NCBI RefSeq assembly: GCF_958979055.1
Contig: NC_084894.1
Span: forward strand, 28,281,616-28,345,615
From: Alnus glutinosa
Taxonomy: Eukaryota > Streptophyta > Magnoliopsida > Fagales > Betulaceae
Reading direction: 5' to 3'
DNA length: 64,000 nt
In this document: positions 35,690 through 50,610 of the stretch, piece by piece
Layout: each line of letters opens with the position of its first letter
How positions within the stretch are numbered: the first letter of the stretch is position 1
Made by a program: the position numbers and the translations under genes
Notes under the pieces: model-generated
What the model saw: the letters and a program-made list of their open reading frames with translations, nothing else
Database searches by the model: none
What the model was told of the DNA's origin: nothing

Positions 35690-37988
35690 TCTTGTTTAAA
35701 AGTAACCACGAACTTATGTAGATTAAAAAAAGAAAAAGAGGAAATTACGAACTTTTGTAATAAATTAAGGTAAAAAGTCTACATGGCCCTCAAACTCTCA
35801 CTTGATTGACAATGTTTCCTCTAAATTTTCAATTGAGACAATATATGTTCCCCAAACTATAAAAACATTATCAATGTACCCTCCAAAGCAACAAAAAGAC
35901 AAAAATAATCTTACAATTTTTTCAATAACACAAAAGTACTCCTATAAATTAAATAAATAAATATAGAAAAAAAATTAAAAAAAAAACGAAATTTTTATAA
36001 TTTTTGAAAAAATGAATTTTTTTTTTTAATTTTGTAAAAATAAAAGAAATTTTTTAAAAAATAAGGACAAATTTTTAATTTTTAAATTTGGCCACTCATA
36101 GTTTTTATGTATTTATTTATTTAGTTTTAATTTTTTTTCTGAATTTTTTTTTTAGGAAGGATATTTTTGTTATCGGAAGGAACATTAACAATTTTTTGTA
36201 ATTTAAAAGAACATTATTTAAATTAAAAATTTAGAGGGACACCGTTAATATGATAATTTAAGGCAATACATTATCTTTTTACATTTCTTCTTTTTGTTTA
36301 GGGTAGGACCTTGGTTTAAATAGTGACGGGTCTAAACCTTAATGGGCTTATGGGCTTGGAGTTTGGCTGCCGCTCACTGAAAGTACTTTTCTCATGGCCA
36401 TGAAACGACGACCAAATGGAAGGGTAAAAGGGAAACAACGACCAAAATATAAATCAGGAAAAATATATACGTACTCTTTTTTCTTCTTTTTTTTTTTTCC
36501 TTTTTAAATTTAAAATATATACGTACTCACTATGACATAATGACAGGTTTTTTCAAAATAGTTGACCTCTTTACACTATCATTTCTTTTTAAAACTTTTA
36601 TTTATTAAAATTGTGTTGATGTTGTTGTTATTTTTTATTTTATTTTTTATTTTTAATTGAGTAATAATACTTTTTATATTTGTATATTATATTTATTTTA
36701 CACCAGTTGATGTAATATGTTTTAAGTGACTTTTTTTCTCTCTCTCTTTTTTTTTTTTTTTTAATTTTTAAGTAGCTGACAAGAAATGAAGAGTAATATT
36801 CCTTTTATTTAAAAAAAAAAAAAAAAAGACAAATGCAACATTTTAACTCTTACAATCAGGGTATTTTGGGTATTTTGAAATAAAAAGAAATTGCATATGT
36901 GGATCATGTGCAGCAGTTTGCATTTATTTTAACGCCAAATGTAAATTGAGGGTGTGTTGCTGTGTGGTCAGTAGCAAGTTGAATCTACAAGTACAATAAT
37001 TCAGAATTCTTTTACAAATTCAAGAAAATCAATAAATTACAGGAAAATTGAACAAAAAAAAAAAAAAAATTCTCCCTTGAGTGTTTCGTATTAAAAGATT
37101 TTTAAAATATAAATAAATAAATAAAAAACAGCAACCAATTCATCTTTATTAGGCTTTAAAACTTTGCATGCCACAAAAAGCAAATTACAAAACTAGTTAC
37201 CATGCCGCGATCTCGGTCGAACACACATTAAATTCGGCCAACAAGACAAAACATTGCATTCTCAATCAAACGAAATTCAACAAAAGTATTGAGAATTAGG
37301 TTTTGCGAATCTCATCTCCTTAGTTAAACAAATTTTGACCAAATCATCGACCGAAGTTCTCAGAAATTTGTACTAAGAAAGGATTCGGTCAAACCAGCAT
37401 GTTAGTCGAGCAAAACTCGTTCTCTTAAATTTCTTCTTGAAGTTATTGGCTATTGGATGTACATCATCTTACCCACAAATTGGAGAGGATAGAATTCACA
37501 TCATCATTAAAACACATCCAACATCTTGAAGTGACTCCAAACCTTCGACAGCTAAGCATAACGCCACCACCACATGGCAAACTTTTGTGGAATTAATGGC
37601 TCTTTAAGTGTTTTAATCTGACTTTGTCAGTCACAAGAGAGCATCTTCCTATTAGCTCGTGCACACACCCATGGAGTAACTTCGAAGGATCCTGTAGCTT
37701 TTGTTCAAAAGGATTATGTGATCATATGGATAGTATCTATTGAGGATCCTGTAGTTTGCTTAAAATGATAATATATAATTAAAATGACAAAGAAGTGAAA
37801 ATTAACTTTAATTTGGATCAACAAAAACTTGTAAAAATTTTACTGTCACGTCATTTTAATTAATTGTATTACAGTCAAATAATAGTCTAATAAATAATAT
37901 TTTTAAATTCAAGTTTCGGTTCTAAAATCCTCAAAATTAATAGCTTAAACTGTCTGACGATGACTAGTTTGCCTAAATCTCTCACTAC

Positions 37989-38054
<66 letters not shown>

Positions 38055-38215
38055 TTGGCATACCCCACTGAAGCTTTACCAATTCAACTAACTTATAAAC
38101 GGGTTTATGTACGTACCTTTCTCAAATATAATTATCAGATATTAATCACTCAATAACCCATTCACTGATTTGGTCCATGCCTTGCAAATATATGAAATAT
38201 CCACAATTTTTCCCC
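35690..38215. repeat. Intergenic unit, copy D (upstream of PrxE)
   Basis: Partner of copy B, running into the PrxE promoter, with GGGCTTGGAGTTTGGCTGC at 36353. It lacks the insertions found in copy B. A (TC)n(TA)n microsatellite lies at 37993-38051. No gene. Confidence 0.75.
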
Positions 38216-38222
38216 TATATAA
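38216..38222 (+). promoter_or_regulatory. TATA box of PrxE
   Basis: TATATAA in the context CCCCTATATAACCGC, 61 nt before the start codon. Confidence 0.65.
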
Positions 38223-38282
38223 CCGCATATCTCCACCACCATTTTCTCAGCACACGCCACAACAGTACACCATCTAAAGGAA

Positions 38283-40421
<2,139 letters not shown>

Positions 40422-42270
40422 TTCATGGTGCATGATATAAGTAAGAATTTGTGAGGATTCTTTCTTGTTCCATTGAAGAAAAAATCCAAGTGGTTTATTT
40501 ATTGTTGGTGTGAGTTATTTGTGGAAAGCTATCTTTGGGTTATTGCAATAAAAATTATCGGATCAGAATCCCTTATAGATTTTTCAAATTCTTATGCTGT
40601 GTTTAGGTATTAGAGTGGTTGAAAAATGCCACCTACTAAAGATGTAGCATGTTACTATTGAGTATTGAGTATATTTTTAGATTTTTGTTCTTTATGTTAT
40701 AAAAAAACTTTGAGCCAAAAACTTTCTTTTACATTTCTGAAAAAGAATCGTCTCTACCAAACTAAAGAAAAAATCTTTTGGTAGGGAAATTATTTCTAAT
40801 TGCCTCAATAACATGCCACATTTTTAAACTGTAGCATTTTTCAAACATTTCAATACCTCAAAAGGGCCTAAATTTTATAATTTGAAAAATTACAATTTAT
40901 TTAAAATTGTAGAACATCCCAATCCTTAGGTTAGTGGCCTTGGTTTTAAGAGTGATGGGTCTAACCCTTTATTGGCTTATGGGCTTGGACTTTGGCTGGC
41001 GCTCAAAGATAGAAATAGAAGTCAGGAAAAAATATACTTACTCTATATGAAGTGACAGGTCATTTGAAATAGTCTTTAAAACTATAATTTGTAACATTTT
41101 TGTCTTATTCAAAAAAAAAAAATTAAGGTTATTTTTATCTTTTTGTTGTTTTTAAGGGGTGCATTGAAATTTTTTGATAGTTTGAGGGGAGACATTAATA
41201 CATTTGATAGTTTGAAGGATACATTGACAATTAAATGGTAATTTAAAGAGGATACGTGTACTTTTTCCTTTTATTTTTTATTTGAAAGACAAATATAACA
41301 TTTTAACTCTTAAAATTAGGGTACTATAGGTATTTTAAATATAAAAAAAATTTGCACACGTGGATAATGTACGGCATTTTGCATTCATTTTAATGGCAAA
41401 CATTTATTGAGGGTGTGATTCAGCGTGACATGGTGATGAGCTAAATCTACAGCATAATAACACAAGAGCCTTGATTCCAACACCACAACAACACTACAAC
41501 ACTCTCTCACATTGGGTGGGCCCCACACACTGAGCCCCACCTCACGTTTCTGAAGAAAAACTCTTCTTAGCGTGTTTCTGATTAAAAAACTAAGAAAAAA
41601 TATGAAAGTTTGGCGGCCAAACTGTTCTTATTAGGATTAAATAAAAATAAAATCGCAACTTTAAAAAGAAAATTACAAAACTACCATGTTGCGATCTCAA
41701 TTGAACGAACATTAATTATTAGCTCAGCTCTTTTCTTATTCTACTGGGATCGGCAGTATTTCTATATTTTTCACCATTATCAATTTATCACCAACAAATA
41801 AAAGATAGACTGTTGTTCCAAGGTAATTGAGCTATTCGATTAAAAAAAAAAATAGAAAAAAAGAAAAAGAGAGAGAGGAGGTAATTGGGCTATTTGTTAT
41901 TCTTTCTTGATTTCTAGGTCTGACAGCATATATTGAAGCCCAGTTATTATCTCAGTTGGCCCATAGCAGGCCTAGAGCATATGTGAGAGAGAGTGGGACG
42001 ACTCTTCTTATTCCATTAATAGCTAGCAAACCTTGAGGAAAAATGATAGAAATACATCACTTTTACAATAAGTGTACAACAGCCCTCTCATATGAGGTGG
42101 GCTCCACAAACTGTGGAGTCCACCCCATGTGAGAGGACTGTTGTACACTTGTTGTAAAAGTGTTGTACGGGAATCAGTTCTCACAAGAAATTGTAAAAAA
42201 GAAAAATTAATGGCCGACTTTTACAGTTACATCCTGCCAATTGTATGACAGTCATATAACAGTTTACTAA
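40422..42270. repeat. PrxE 3' flank, paired with 24949-26860
   Basis: Matches the PrxC 3' flank through GGCGGCCAAACTGT and GCCCAGTTATTATCTCAGTT. It differs by a roughly 100-bp insert around 41460-41555 (CACTCTCTCACATTGGGTGG) and by the foldback below. No gene. Confidence 0.7.
42058..42162. mobile_element. Near-perfect 51-bp-arm foldback (MITE-like hairpin)
   Basis: The left arm 42058-42108 and right arm 42112-42162 pair over 51 positions with about five mismatches and a 3-nt loop. The arms begin CACTTTTACAATAAGTGTAC and end GTACACTTGTTGTAAAAGTG. It is absent from the matching place in block 1, so it was inserted after the duplication. A transcript would fold into one long hairpin. Confidence 0.85.
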
Positions 42271-45217
42271 ATAACATTTCTCATTTTTTATAGATCTCGA
42301 GGCCTTTACTTTGTGAGCTAAAAGAGGCATTTCACATACTTATGCCTTCAATTATCACCTCTTAGAGTATGTTTCAAACCATACAAGTTCTTAAACCTTC
42401 GTGTCACTAGAGTTTTGGGTTGGAAATGAGACTAAATATAGAAGATTAGCCAGTTATGGAGCTACAGCAGTAGAAGACAAACGGGTGGTTTGTTGTGTGC
42501 ACGAGTATAAACTAATTCGATGTTTAATCTTCTATAACGAATTGGTTTTTTAAGTTTATCTTTTTAGACTAGTCCTTCAAAGGGTTGTCAATCACCTCGT
42601 CACCAAAATTGTGGTGTACGTTTGGTCTTTTTATTGCTTTGGTTAGTTTTAATGATTGTTTATGTAGTTGCCAAATTTTAATCTATTGGGTTTGCTGGAA
42701 AACGCCTATTCTCTCCCCTCCTTCTATGTGTTAACTTGTTTGGGATCGTTGGGCAAATTTTAGAATATAACATGATGAATTTGTGATCAACAAGCAGTAA
42801 AAATGGCTTCTTTCAAAATTGTTGGTGACAATAATCTCTTGCTGGGAAGAAGGAGTTGAAGTATATGCAATTCTTTACTCAAGAGAATTGAATAATTAAG
42901 GAAGATGCGGATGTTTCAAGCAATTGTGACATTAAACCAAATTCCACCATAACTCTATAGGTTCTAGCTCTGGCATTTAATTAAATTGATTAATTATTGT
43001 GTGCACGCAATTGTTCAATATATATATATATATATAAAATTTATTTTTTCTTGAATATTATTATATGAATTTAGTGCACATGTATATAATCAGTTTCTTC
43101 TGTGATTTGGTTATGCTCCACACGCCAAGAAAACTTAATTAATATATCATTGACAACTAATAATAAACACCCAAACTTCTTCAAGTATGAAAGCGGCTTT
43201 GATTGAACATTTTTGTATCTTTCCGTTTTCTTTTCCTTGTTGGATGATTCATCCATGTGGGATACTTCAGAAAAGTAAGACTTGAGACAAACTAATCCAT
43301 CGGCCCTTATACACTTTTGGGTTGAAACAATTTTCACAATTTCAAGTGAAATTATGGGCATTCGTTAATTTTATGATTATGATTTAAAGTTTGTGTATAT
43401 ATCTAAAGTTGTACATAATGTCAATGTTAACGCGTTTTTTTAAAAAATTCAAATAATGTTCATACGCACCGTTAAATACACCAAAGTTAAATCTTTAATC
43501 TTGACAAAAACATGGGTACTATCGGGTTTACATTGATTTAAAATTGAGAAAATCTTATTCCGTGGGAGGGTTTACATTTTCCTAATAATTTAATTATTTT
43601 TCTGATAGCTTATTGCATTAATGATAATTAGTAGATTCAAAGTTCTGATAGCTTATTGCATGAGTTACGTATGCAGAATTTCAAAATAGGTAAACTACTT
43701 TTTTGGTTCACTTTCAGCACTTTATAACTACCATTCGGCGAGGGGAAGGTGAAAAAGCAAAAGCTCCAAACAGAAGATTAATCACAGACAATAACTGCAA
43801 ATATGATGTTTTTAAGTATCAAACTACAACTAAATGGACAAGGATCCTCTCCATTTCAAATAAAATGGATAGTATCTATTTCATGAGTAGGTTTAAAGTT
43901 AGTGTATATAATTTTATCACATTATTTAAAATTTTTAAAAAACGTGTAAATATTGACTTAATATACATCGTTAGATGCACAAACTTTAAATTATTACCAT
44001 AAAATTGATACTATTTATTTCATTTGAAATGGAACCCCCCCTCCAAAAAAAAAAAAAACAAAGGAAAAAAGGAAAAAGTGAAGTAATTAATTAGGGTCCT
44101 CTACAATTTCAAAGAAATTTTAAATTCTGAAATTATGTGAATCAAGCCCTTTTTTTATATCAAATGACGTAAAAAATGCTACATATTAAAGATATGACAT
44201 GTTATCGAGGCAACAACAAAAAAAATTACTCCAAAAGGCTTTTTCTTAAACTTTTAAATAGACACTTCTTTTTACCAAACCAATATATTGTTTTTTGCTC
44301 AAAACTTTTATAAGACATAAAATATAAGAACCTGATATAAATATATTCAAATTTCATTTTTAATATATCACATTTTTAATATGTAGTATTTTATATCGTT
44401 CGATACATGAAACGACACAAATTTACATAATTTGAGAATCTACAATTCTAAAGGAATTATAGAAGATCTTGACCCGGGGCTACATAGTAATGACCGTAAA
44501 TTCCTGTTCAAAAAAGTCCAACCTTTACGGGGAGAATCACCATCATCACCATCCCATTCCTCTCTCTCAAAAAGTTCTTTAATTATAAGCTTTGTGGTCC
44601 TTCAAATCTTCAATATTGGCACAGACTAAGATGCATGTACTTTGACTAAAAAGTATAGTCAAATTTAGATTTTTTTTCGCCACAGTTGTGTTTGTGCACG
44701 TGAACCCTACTGAATATTTATTACACTTTTATGTGATACCTTTAATTGACATTGAATTCCAGACTCTTTAATTTCACAGTTTCCAGGTTTGTAAATTTCT
44801 TCCCTGGTGTACATGAATGAAAATAGATCATAATCGGTAATCATGCCTTAAACCCTTATGTAATGGAACACTAAGCTTAATTTATAATGTATCTTTCTCA
44901 GTTGGTGCATGCCTTGGATGAAGAAACAACAAGGGTTTGTTTAAGCATGAAATGGAAATTAATCCATAGAGAAAAAGAGAAAAAAAAAATTAAAAAAACT
45001 CATAACAGGTAGGGATTGGAGTGATCTTATTGTAAGACTCCAGGTTCTCTTTATATTTTTTCAATAACTTCTCAACCACAAGGAATTATAAGCGAGAAAC
45101 AAATTTATCAATCCTAATATTAATATATCAATTGGTCATCCTACTCGATCTATTGAACATTACTATTTTTCTAAAAAAAGAAGCAAGAAAAAGAACTAAT
45201 TATGAAGTTCTATTAAT
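42271..45217. other. Gene-free spacer between PrxE and the LBD gene
   Basis: AT-rich. I see no exon, RNA gene or bounded element. Open frames of about 65-99 codons (43071-43361, 43703-44002 and 44432-44629) have no recognisable motif. Confidence 0.4.
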
Positions 45218-46084
45218 TCAGTCAAAATATGGAACATTACCCCTCAAAATAATGGAGCTGTGACCCGCTGTGCTTGTAGGAGGTGTATATAGCGAAGAAG
45301 ATAAAGAAGTGACAACAGAAGGCAGAGGCGGCCGCAATACTGGTGGCGGTGATAGTGGAGGAGCCCCAGAAGACACTAAATCAGCAGGAGAACTAGAAGA
45401 AATGATGTTACTTGTAGCTTCTCTGTATTTTTGTTTCAATATCTCAGTCCTTATTGCATTCAGTTCTGCTTGCAAAGATTGAATCTGTTGCTGCAAAGCT
45501 GAAATTGCACCCATGCACCCATATACAGGGTCTCTCAGCCTCAAATTTGCTTCATAAACCAGACTATTTGCTGCATCAGCTCTTTGGCTCTCTGGCACCT
45601 CCTAGATAGACCACAAATGGACAAATATTTGGAAAAGAAATGTTCAGAAAAGCAACAAATTAACATTAACATTAGAGGTAGTACTGCATATGTATATCTA
45701 TATATATATACCATTAGCAGCTTGGAGACGTTGCTTGCACCAAAAACCTTATGAACAGCAGCAAATTTTTGGGGTTCATGAGGGGAGAAATATGGGGAGA
45801 AAGGGCATTCCTCAGCACACCTTCTTCTCAAGAGCTTACACGCAGCACAGGGTGTAAGAGTGTTCAAGGTCCCAGAATTAGGACCATTGATTAAATGTCT
45901 CCTTCCCATTTGAGAAGATGCATCTGTCTCTCTTTTGATCTTTTTTCCTATCTCATCCAATCTCTCCCTAATAGACAACAAGATGATCAAGTTAAGAAGA
46001 CGAAGAAGAAGAAAGGTAAAAGTATATACTGTTTTTGCTTTCTTAGAGAGGTATAGTATAGAATATTTACCTGTCTCTGGACAT
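45218..46084 (-). CDS. LBD15: LOB-domain transcription factor, LBD15-like
   Basis: Three coding exons on the - strand, 46084-46071 (14 nt), 45967-45712 and 45601-45218, give 217 residues with GT-AG introns. The tiny first exon supplies MSRDR and restores the family start that reads on into [13 protein letters not shown]. The LOB domain follows. Its zinc-finger-like C block CX2CX6CX3C has Cys45, 48, 55 and 59. The GAS block begins at [15 protein letters not shown] (73-87). DPVYGC at 114-119 leads into a coiled coil, [11 protein letters not shown]. The Ser/Pro-rich tail is variable. Class I LBD proteins bind DNA in the nucleus. The N-terminal extension and core closely match Arabidopsis LBD15/ASL11 from memory, and relatives are linked to meristem and vascular development. 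Starting at the internal Met25 would discard a conserved segment. Confidence 0.92.
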
Positions 46085-46251
46085 TCAAGCATTCCAGAAT
46101 TGGTTGTGTATGTATGGATCAAAGACGGATTCAGAGGAGGAGGGAGTTTGTGTAAAGGAAGAAGGATACACAAGCAAGAGAAGCAAAGAAGTATAACGCT
46201 AGGGAAGGAGTGCTTACAAGGCAAGGTAAATTGGGGGAAGTAGGTCAATGT

Positions 46252-46269
46252 ATTATATATATATATATT
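46252..46269 (-). promoter_or_regulatory. TATA-rich core promoter of the LBD gene
   Basis: An alternating TA run on the - strand about 170 nt upstream of the start codon. A (CT)n tract (as AG at 46401-46424 on +) lies another 130 nt upstream, as is common in plant promoters. Confidence 0.5.
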
Positions 46270-46429
46270 AAAGAACTAATCAAAAAATTAAAGTTAAGAC
46301 AAAAAGGTTGAAGAGAGATTCTGATTTTTTGTTATCTAGTGGTGATATCATATCCTGGATAGTGTTCAAGGATTTGGTTGTGAGATTGCGTTTGCCAATC
46401 AGAGAGAGAGAGAGAGAGAGAGAGCGATG

Positions 46430-47451
46430 TCAAGTGTCAACAGCATGCCTAGGTGTGAATCCTTGGGGAATTTGACTTTTGAAAGCAAGCATCTGACCTA
46501 AATGGCTGAGCTTGATTAAGATGGATGACCGCAATGGGCTAGCTGCAACTGGTTTTCCTTAGTTATACTTCTTTGGGTGCCTCATATTTTCATTGCTTCA
46601 TTTTTTTTTTATTATATCCATGTAGAAGTGTTGATGGCCATTTTATGTAATGCGTTGAAACAAATACGGTAGAGAGAAATATTATGGGACACAAATTTCT
46701 AGTAAATCAGTCTATAAAAATGACATATGTTTCTTAGCATATAAAAATCACATATTTTTTTTAATATTATATGTTTTTTACATACTTTTTAATAGCTTAA
46801 AAGACACATTTTACTTTTAGATGTCAGTTTGTAAGAAATTGATATCCAATATTATGGGTCTCTAGACAAGGAGTCGTGGAGGCCGTAGGTCTTCTCTATG
46901 GTGTTTTTTTTTTTTTTTTTTTTTTTTAAGAAATTAGATTTATTTGATGTAGGGATATTATTATCTTGTCTTGCACGCATTTTTATTTTTTTATTTATTT
47001 TACCTAATTGAACAGAAAATCTTAATGAAAATGGCTAAAGTAGAAGAAATAAGTAATTTGGAGGGTCAATTGCAACTTTTTAAATTTTACAAAGACAATG
47101 TAAATCGGATGTTAATTAGTTTAAGAAGGATAAATATAGTTTTCAATCAACTCTTTGTGAACCCTAAAATGCAGGAAAGAATGGGAAAAGACTCTTTGGC
47201 ATTTCATTCTAACACCTCCAAACTTTTATAGATCCAACATGGCAACTGACGGTGGAATATTGTGAAAAAATAATACTGGTCAAAGTGAAAAAGTCAGATA
47301 TTAATTTTAACAAATTCATTTGCAGACAAATAAAAGATATTTTACATAATATTATTGCCATATTATCTCGTTTTAGATGAACTTCTAATATAATAGAAAG
47401 ATAAGAGTCGTCACATTAACTAGCTTGCCAGCTTTAATTTCTGCTCAATTA

Positions 47452-47491
<40 letters not shown>

Positions 47492-48733
47492 GCTAGCGAA
47501 GCCAGTTAACGAGGCCATGCATCCTTGAACAAATGCTCAGAGATCGACTGCGAATATCCATGTGTTTCTGACTGCACATTTGTTTTTTTTCTTTAGCGTA
47601 TGGCTTTATATATTCTAGCTCCTTGATTCGAGAATCATAGGTTCAGAGATTTTTGTTGGTGTTGCCTCTTTAAATCAAAATTTTGGAGGGTGGCAATGGT
47701 GGTTCTCAAGGGTGGAGATTACGTCGTATCGAATTATAAATATACGACTATATGGGTCGACTCAAATATAACTCATTTAATCAATCGTGTCAAATTTCTC
47801 AATTTTAATACAATACGACTTACATACGTTGTTTAATAAACAAATATGTTGAATCGACACAAATACAACATATTTCAACTAATTTGTTCGATATAATTAA
47901 ATAGGTTAACTAATACAAATACTTGATTTGACTCAATTAATATAACTTCATATCTTATAAGCATAAATTATATCAATTATATAGATTTACAACTAGATTC
48001 ATAACAAAATTAATTTGATAATCGATATCATAATCATAATTCCTAAACAAAATTAATAATCAATTTGTAATTTAATTATACGGGTTATGTGGGTCTATTG
48101 CGAGTTAAACGGGTCGACATGAATTTGACCGGCCAGTTTATAATTAATCATGTCTAATTGGATCGACACATTTTGAAATGCATGAACCCTGGCCTGTTAT
48201 ACTAAATCCAAACTTTTTTTTTTATATATATTTGTATCAAATTTTCAGGGTGTTAAACATTGACGGAGGCGCAGAAAGAAGAGCTAGCTGAGACTTGCTT
48301 TCAGTGCCAAGATATATATATATAATTGATTAAAATGAGCTTAAGAAGGCCGGCCGGTTGGGCCTTGTGAGTTTTACTATGTTGGTAGGTGAGAAAAGGA
48401 GGGAAACCTAAAAAGGGTATCTTTGGAGGGATCTTCTGTAAACTAATAATAGCTTAATGCGCAAGGAATTGAAATAGACCTATTAATTAAGTCAGTTCTT
48501 AATCACCGTGGCAAAAAAAAAAAAAAAAAGGGGTTGGGGGGGGGGGGGGGGAAGGGGGATTCTTGTTTGACCCGTATTTTAGGGCTAATAAGTCGCACCC
48601 TTGTTCACTCACACTTATCTATAATCTAATCATTTTTAACTCCATATTAAGAAAAGAAAAGAGTCTTGATTTCACCCAAGCATATATAATTCCTCGGTAG
48701 CATCACATCTCAATGTGATAGACCAAATAAAAA

Positions 48734-48776
<43 letters not shown>

Positions 48777-50341
48777 CTGCCAACCATGTTATATATATAT
48801 AGTTATGATATATGAAAGTTTTTTTTTTTTTTTTTTAATTGACTCGTGCACATGATTATGTAGAGGATTGATAGAGCTATATATTAGCCTATTAGGGAGA
48901 GAAATTGTGCTTACATCAAATAGGAGATAACTAATATCAATTAGAGAAGTAAAATATCATTTGTGGCAAATTGAGAGCCAATTAAGTTGACTAATCAAGA
49001 GAGTGATATAAGAGCTTAGAAAGAAAAGAAAAAAAAGTGAGTGATATACGAACTATCGTTTTCGATATATAACCATAGTATTGTTAACTTTAAACATAAA
49101 TTTAGGCTAGTTTATTAAACGAGTCAAACTCGTATAACTTTATTTTTATTATTTTGATAGTATTATTTAACTTTGTAATGTGAGCTTCTTAAGTATTTAA
49201 AAAGATAAAAGAAATTATATTCCTGATCTAATAGAAATAACTTGAATTATTGTGATTATAAGTCTTGATATAGATATATACATGTGTATTTATGTATATG
49301 TATAATAAACTTATATATCTATTATAAAGCATATATATAGACTCGAGAATGAGTTGTTTAAGATTCAATTTAATTTATCTAATTAAGTCAAATGATAAAA
49401 TCTTAACAATAATTAATTGACTAATGATTAGTATGAATTTGCAGGAAAAAAAAAAAAACTTCAATTGAGCAGTTTGTGAATAAGCTGAAGTTCGTTCAAA
49501 AAATAAATGAACTGAAATTGAACAGATTATCTAACTCAATGATAAGCTCGAGTTAACCTTGCATTTGAAACAAAATTAAATAGACTGAATTTAATTAAAC
49601 ATTCAATATTCAGGTTAACTCGACTGGATTACAGCTTTGAAGGTTAAACAATGAATGTGAAAGCGAGACTTTGATTTTTCTTTCTGGTGAATATTCAATT
49701 TTGGCGTAAAATTCAACAAAAATAAAGAAAACTTTAAATTTAGCAAGCAATGAAAATACTAAGCAATTATCAATGAAAATGACATAGCTTCTATCATTGT
49801 GCAAAATACTCGCATAAATTAAGACAGAGTTTTCTTTTCAATTGGGTTAAATTCTTTCAACCTAATATGTTAAATTGACACGTGTACAAAATGTATGTGA
49901 AAATTTTGACATGCATTTTTAATAGAACATGTAATTTACAAATATTTTGAAAAATAAATATTACATTCATTTTAAACATATTAATTTAATAAATTAATTT
50001 TTTTAAAAAAAATAAAAAATAAAAATCCATTTCTCTGCCCAATTTAAAGAAAAGTTTTGTCTTTTGCACAACATCCAAAGTGGAACTCACAAAATACATG
50101 CAATTCATGGACTTTTCACGAGGAACCTGATTATAGACCCAACAAAGTTGGCAGCCCACGTAGTTAGGTTAAGGAAATGTTTCTATGCCTAAGCCTAGAC
50201 CATGGGAATATCCTCTTATGCCGGCCCGAGCTGAGCCCAAACGACTTTTTTATATCATTGGAAATTAATTGGCACCGTCATATTAACAGAAGCAGAATGG
50301 AATAATAATAATAGAATAAAAATATAAATTTTAACATTATT

Positions 50342-50390
<49 letters not shown>

Positions 50391-50610
50391 GATCTATTTG
50401 GGTATATATATAAGGATCTATTTGGGTTTATAATTTTTAAAAGTACAATTTAAAAAAAAAAAATTAAAAAATTAGTCTTTAAAATTTTACGTTTTTAAAT
50501 GCAAACCCAAACCCATTAACGGTAACACCAATTAATATTATATATATACATAAATGCAAAATTATGAATTAGTGCCCACTACAGCTCTGTAACTGATGCT
50601 ACATATTAAT
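46430..50610. other. Long gene-free AT-rich spacer
   Basis: Contents: (CT)n at 47455-47486; a dispersed repeat at 47690-48200; a G-run of over 20 G with few breaks (48530-48558); an A-run (48739-48772); and (AT)n at 50346-50386. An open frame at 46971-47231 has no recognisable domain. No RNA gene is seen. Confidence 0.4.
47690..48200. repeat. Dispersed repeat rich in GGGTCGAC/TTAATTAAAT motifs, copy 1
   Basis: Shares phrases about tetranucleotide-rich TTTAATTAAAT, GGGTCGA and ACACAAATAC with 56610-56890 and 59455-59730. It is non-coding, with no defined ends. The family is common in plant intergenic DNA as far as I recall; the class is uncertain. Confidence 0.4.

Noticed and set aside
46971..47231. 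86-codon open frame after the LBD gene
   Set aside because: No recognisable domain, AT-rich composition and no promoter or splice context; it could be a remnant but nothing supports a gene.
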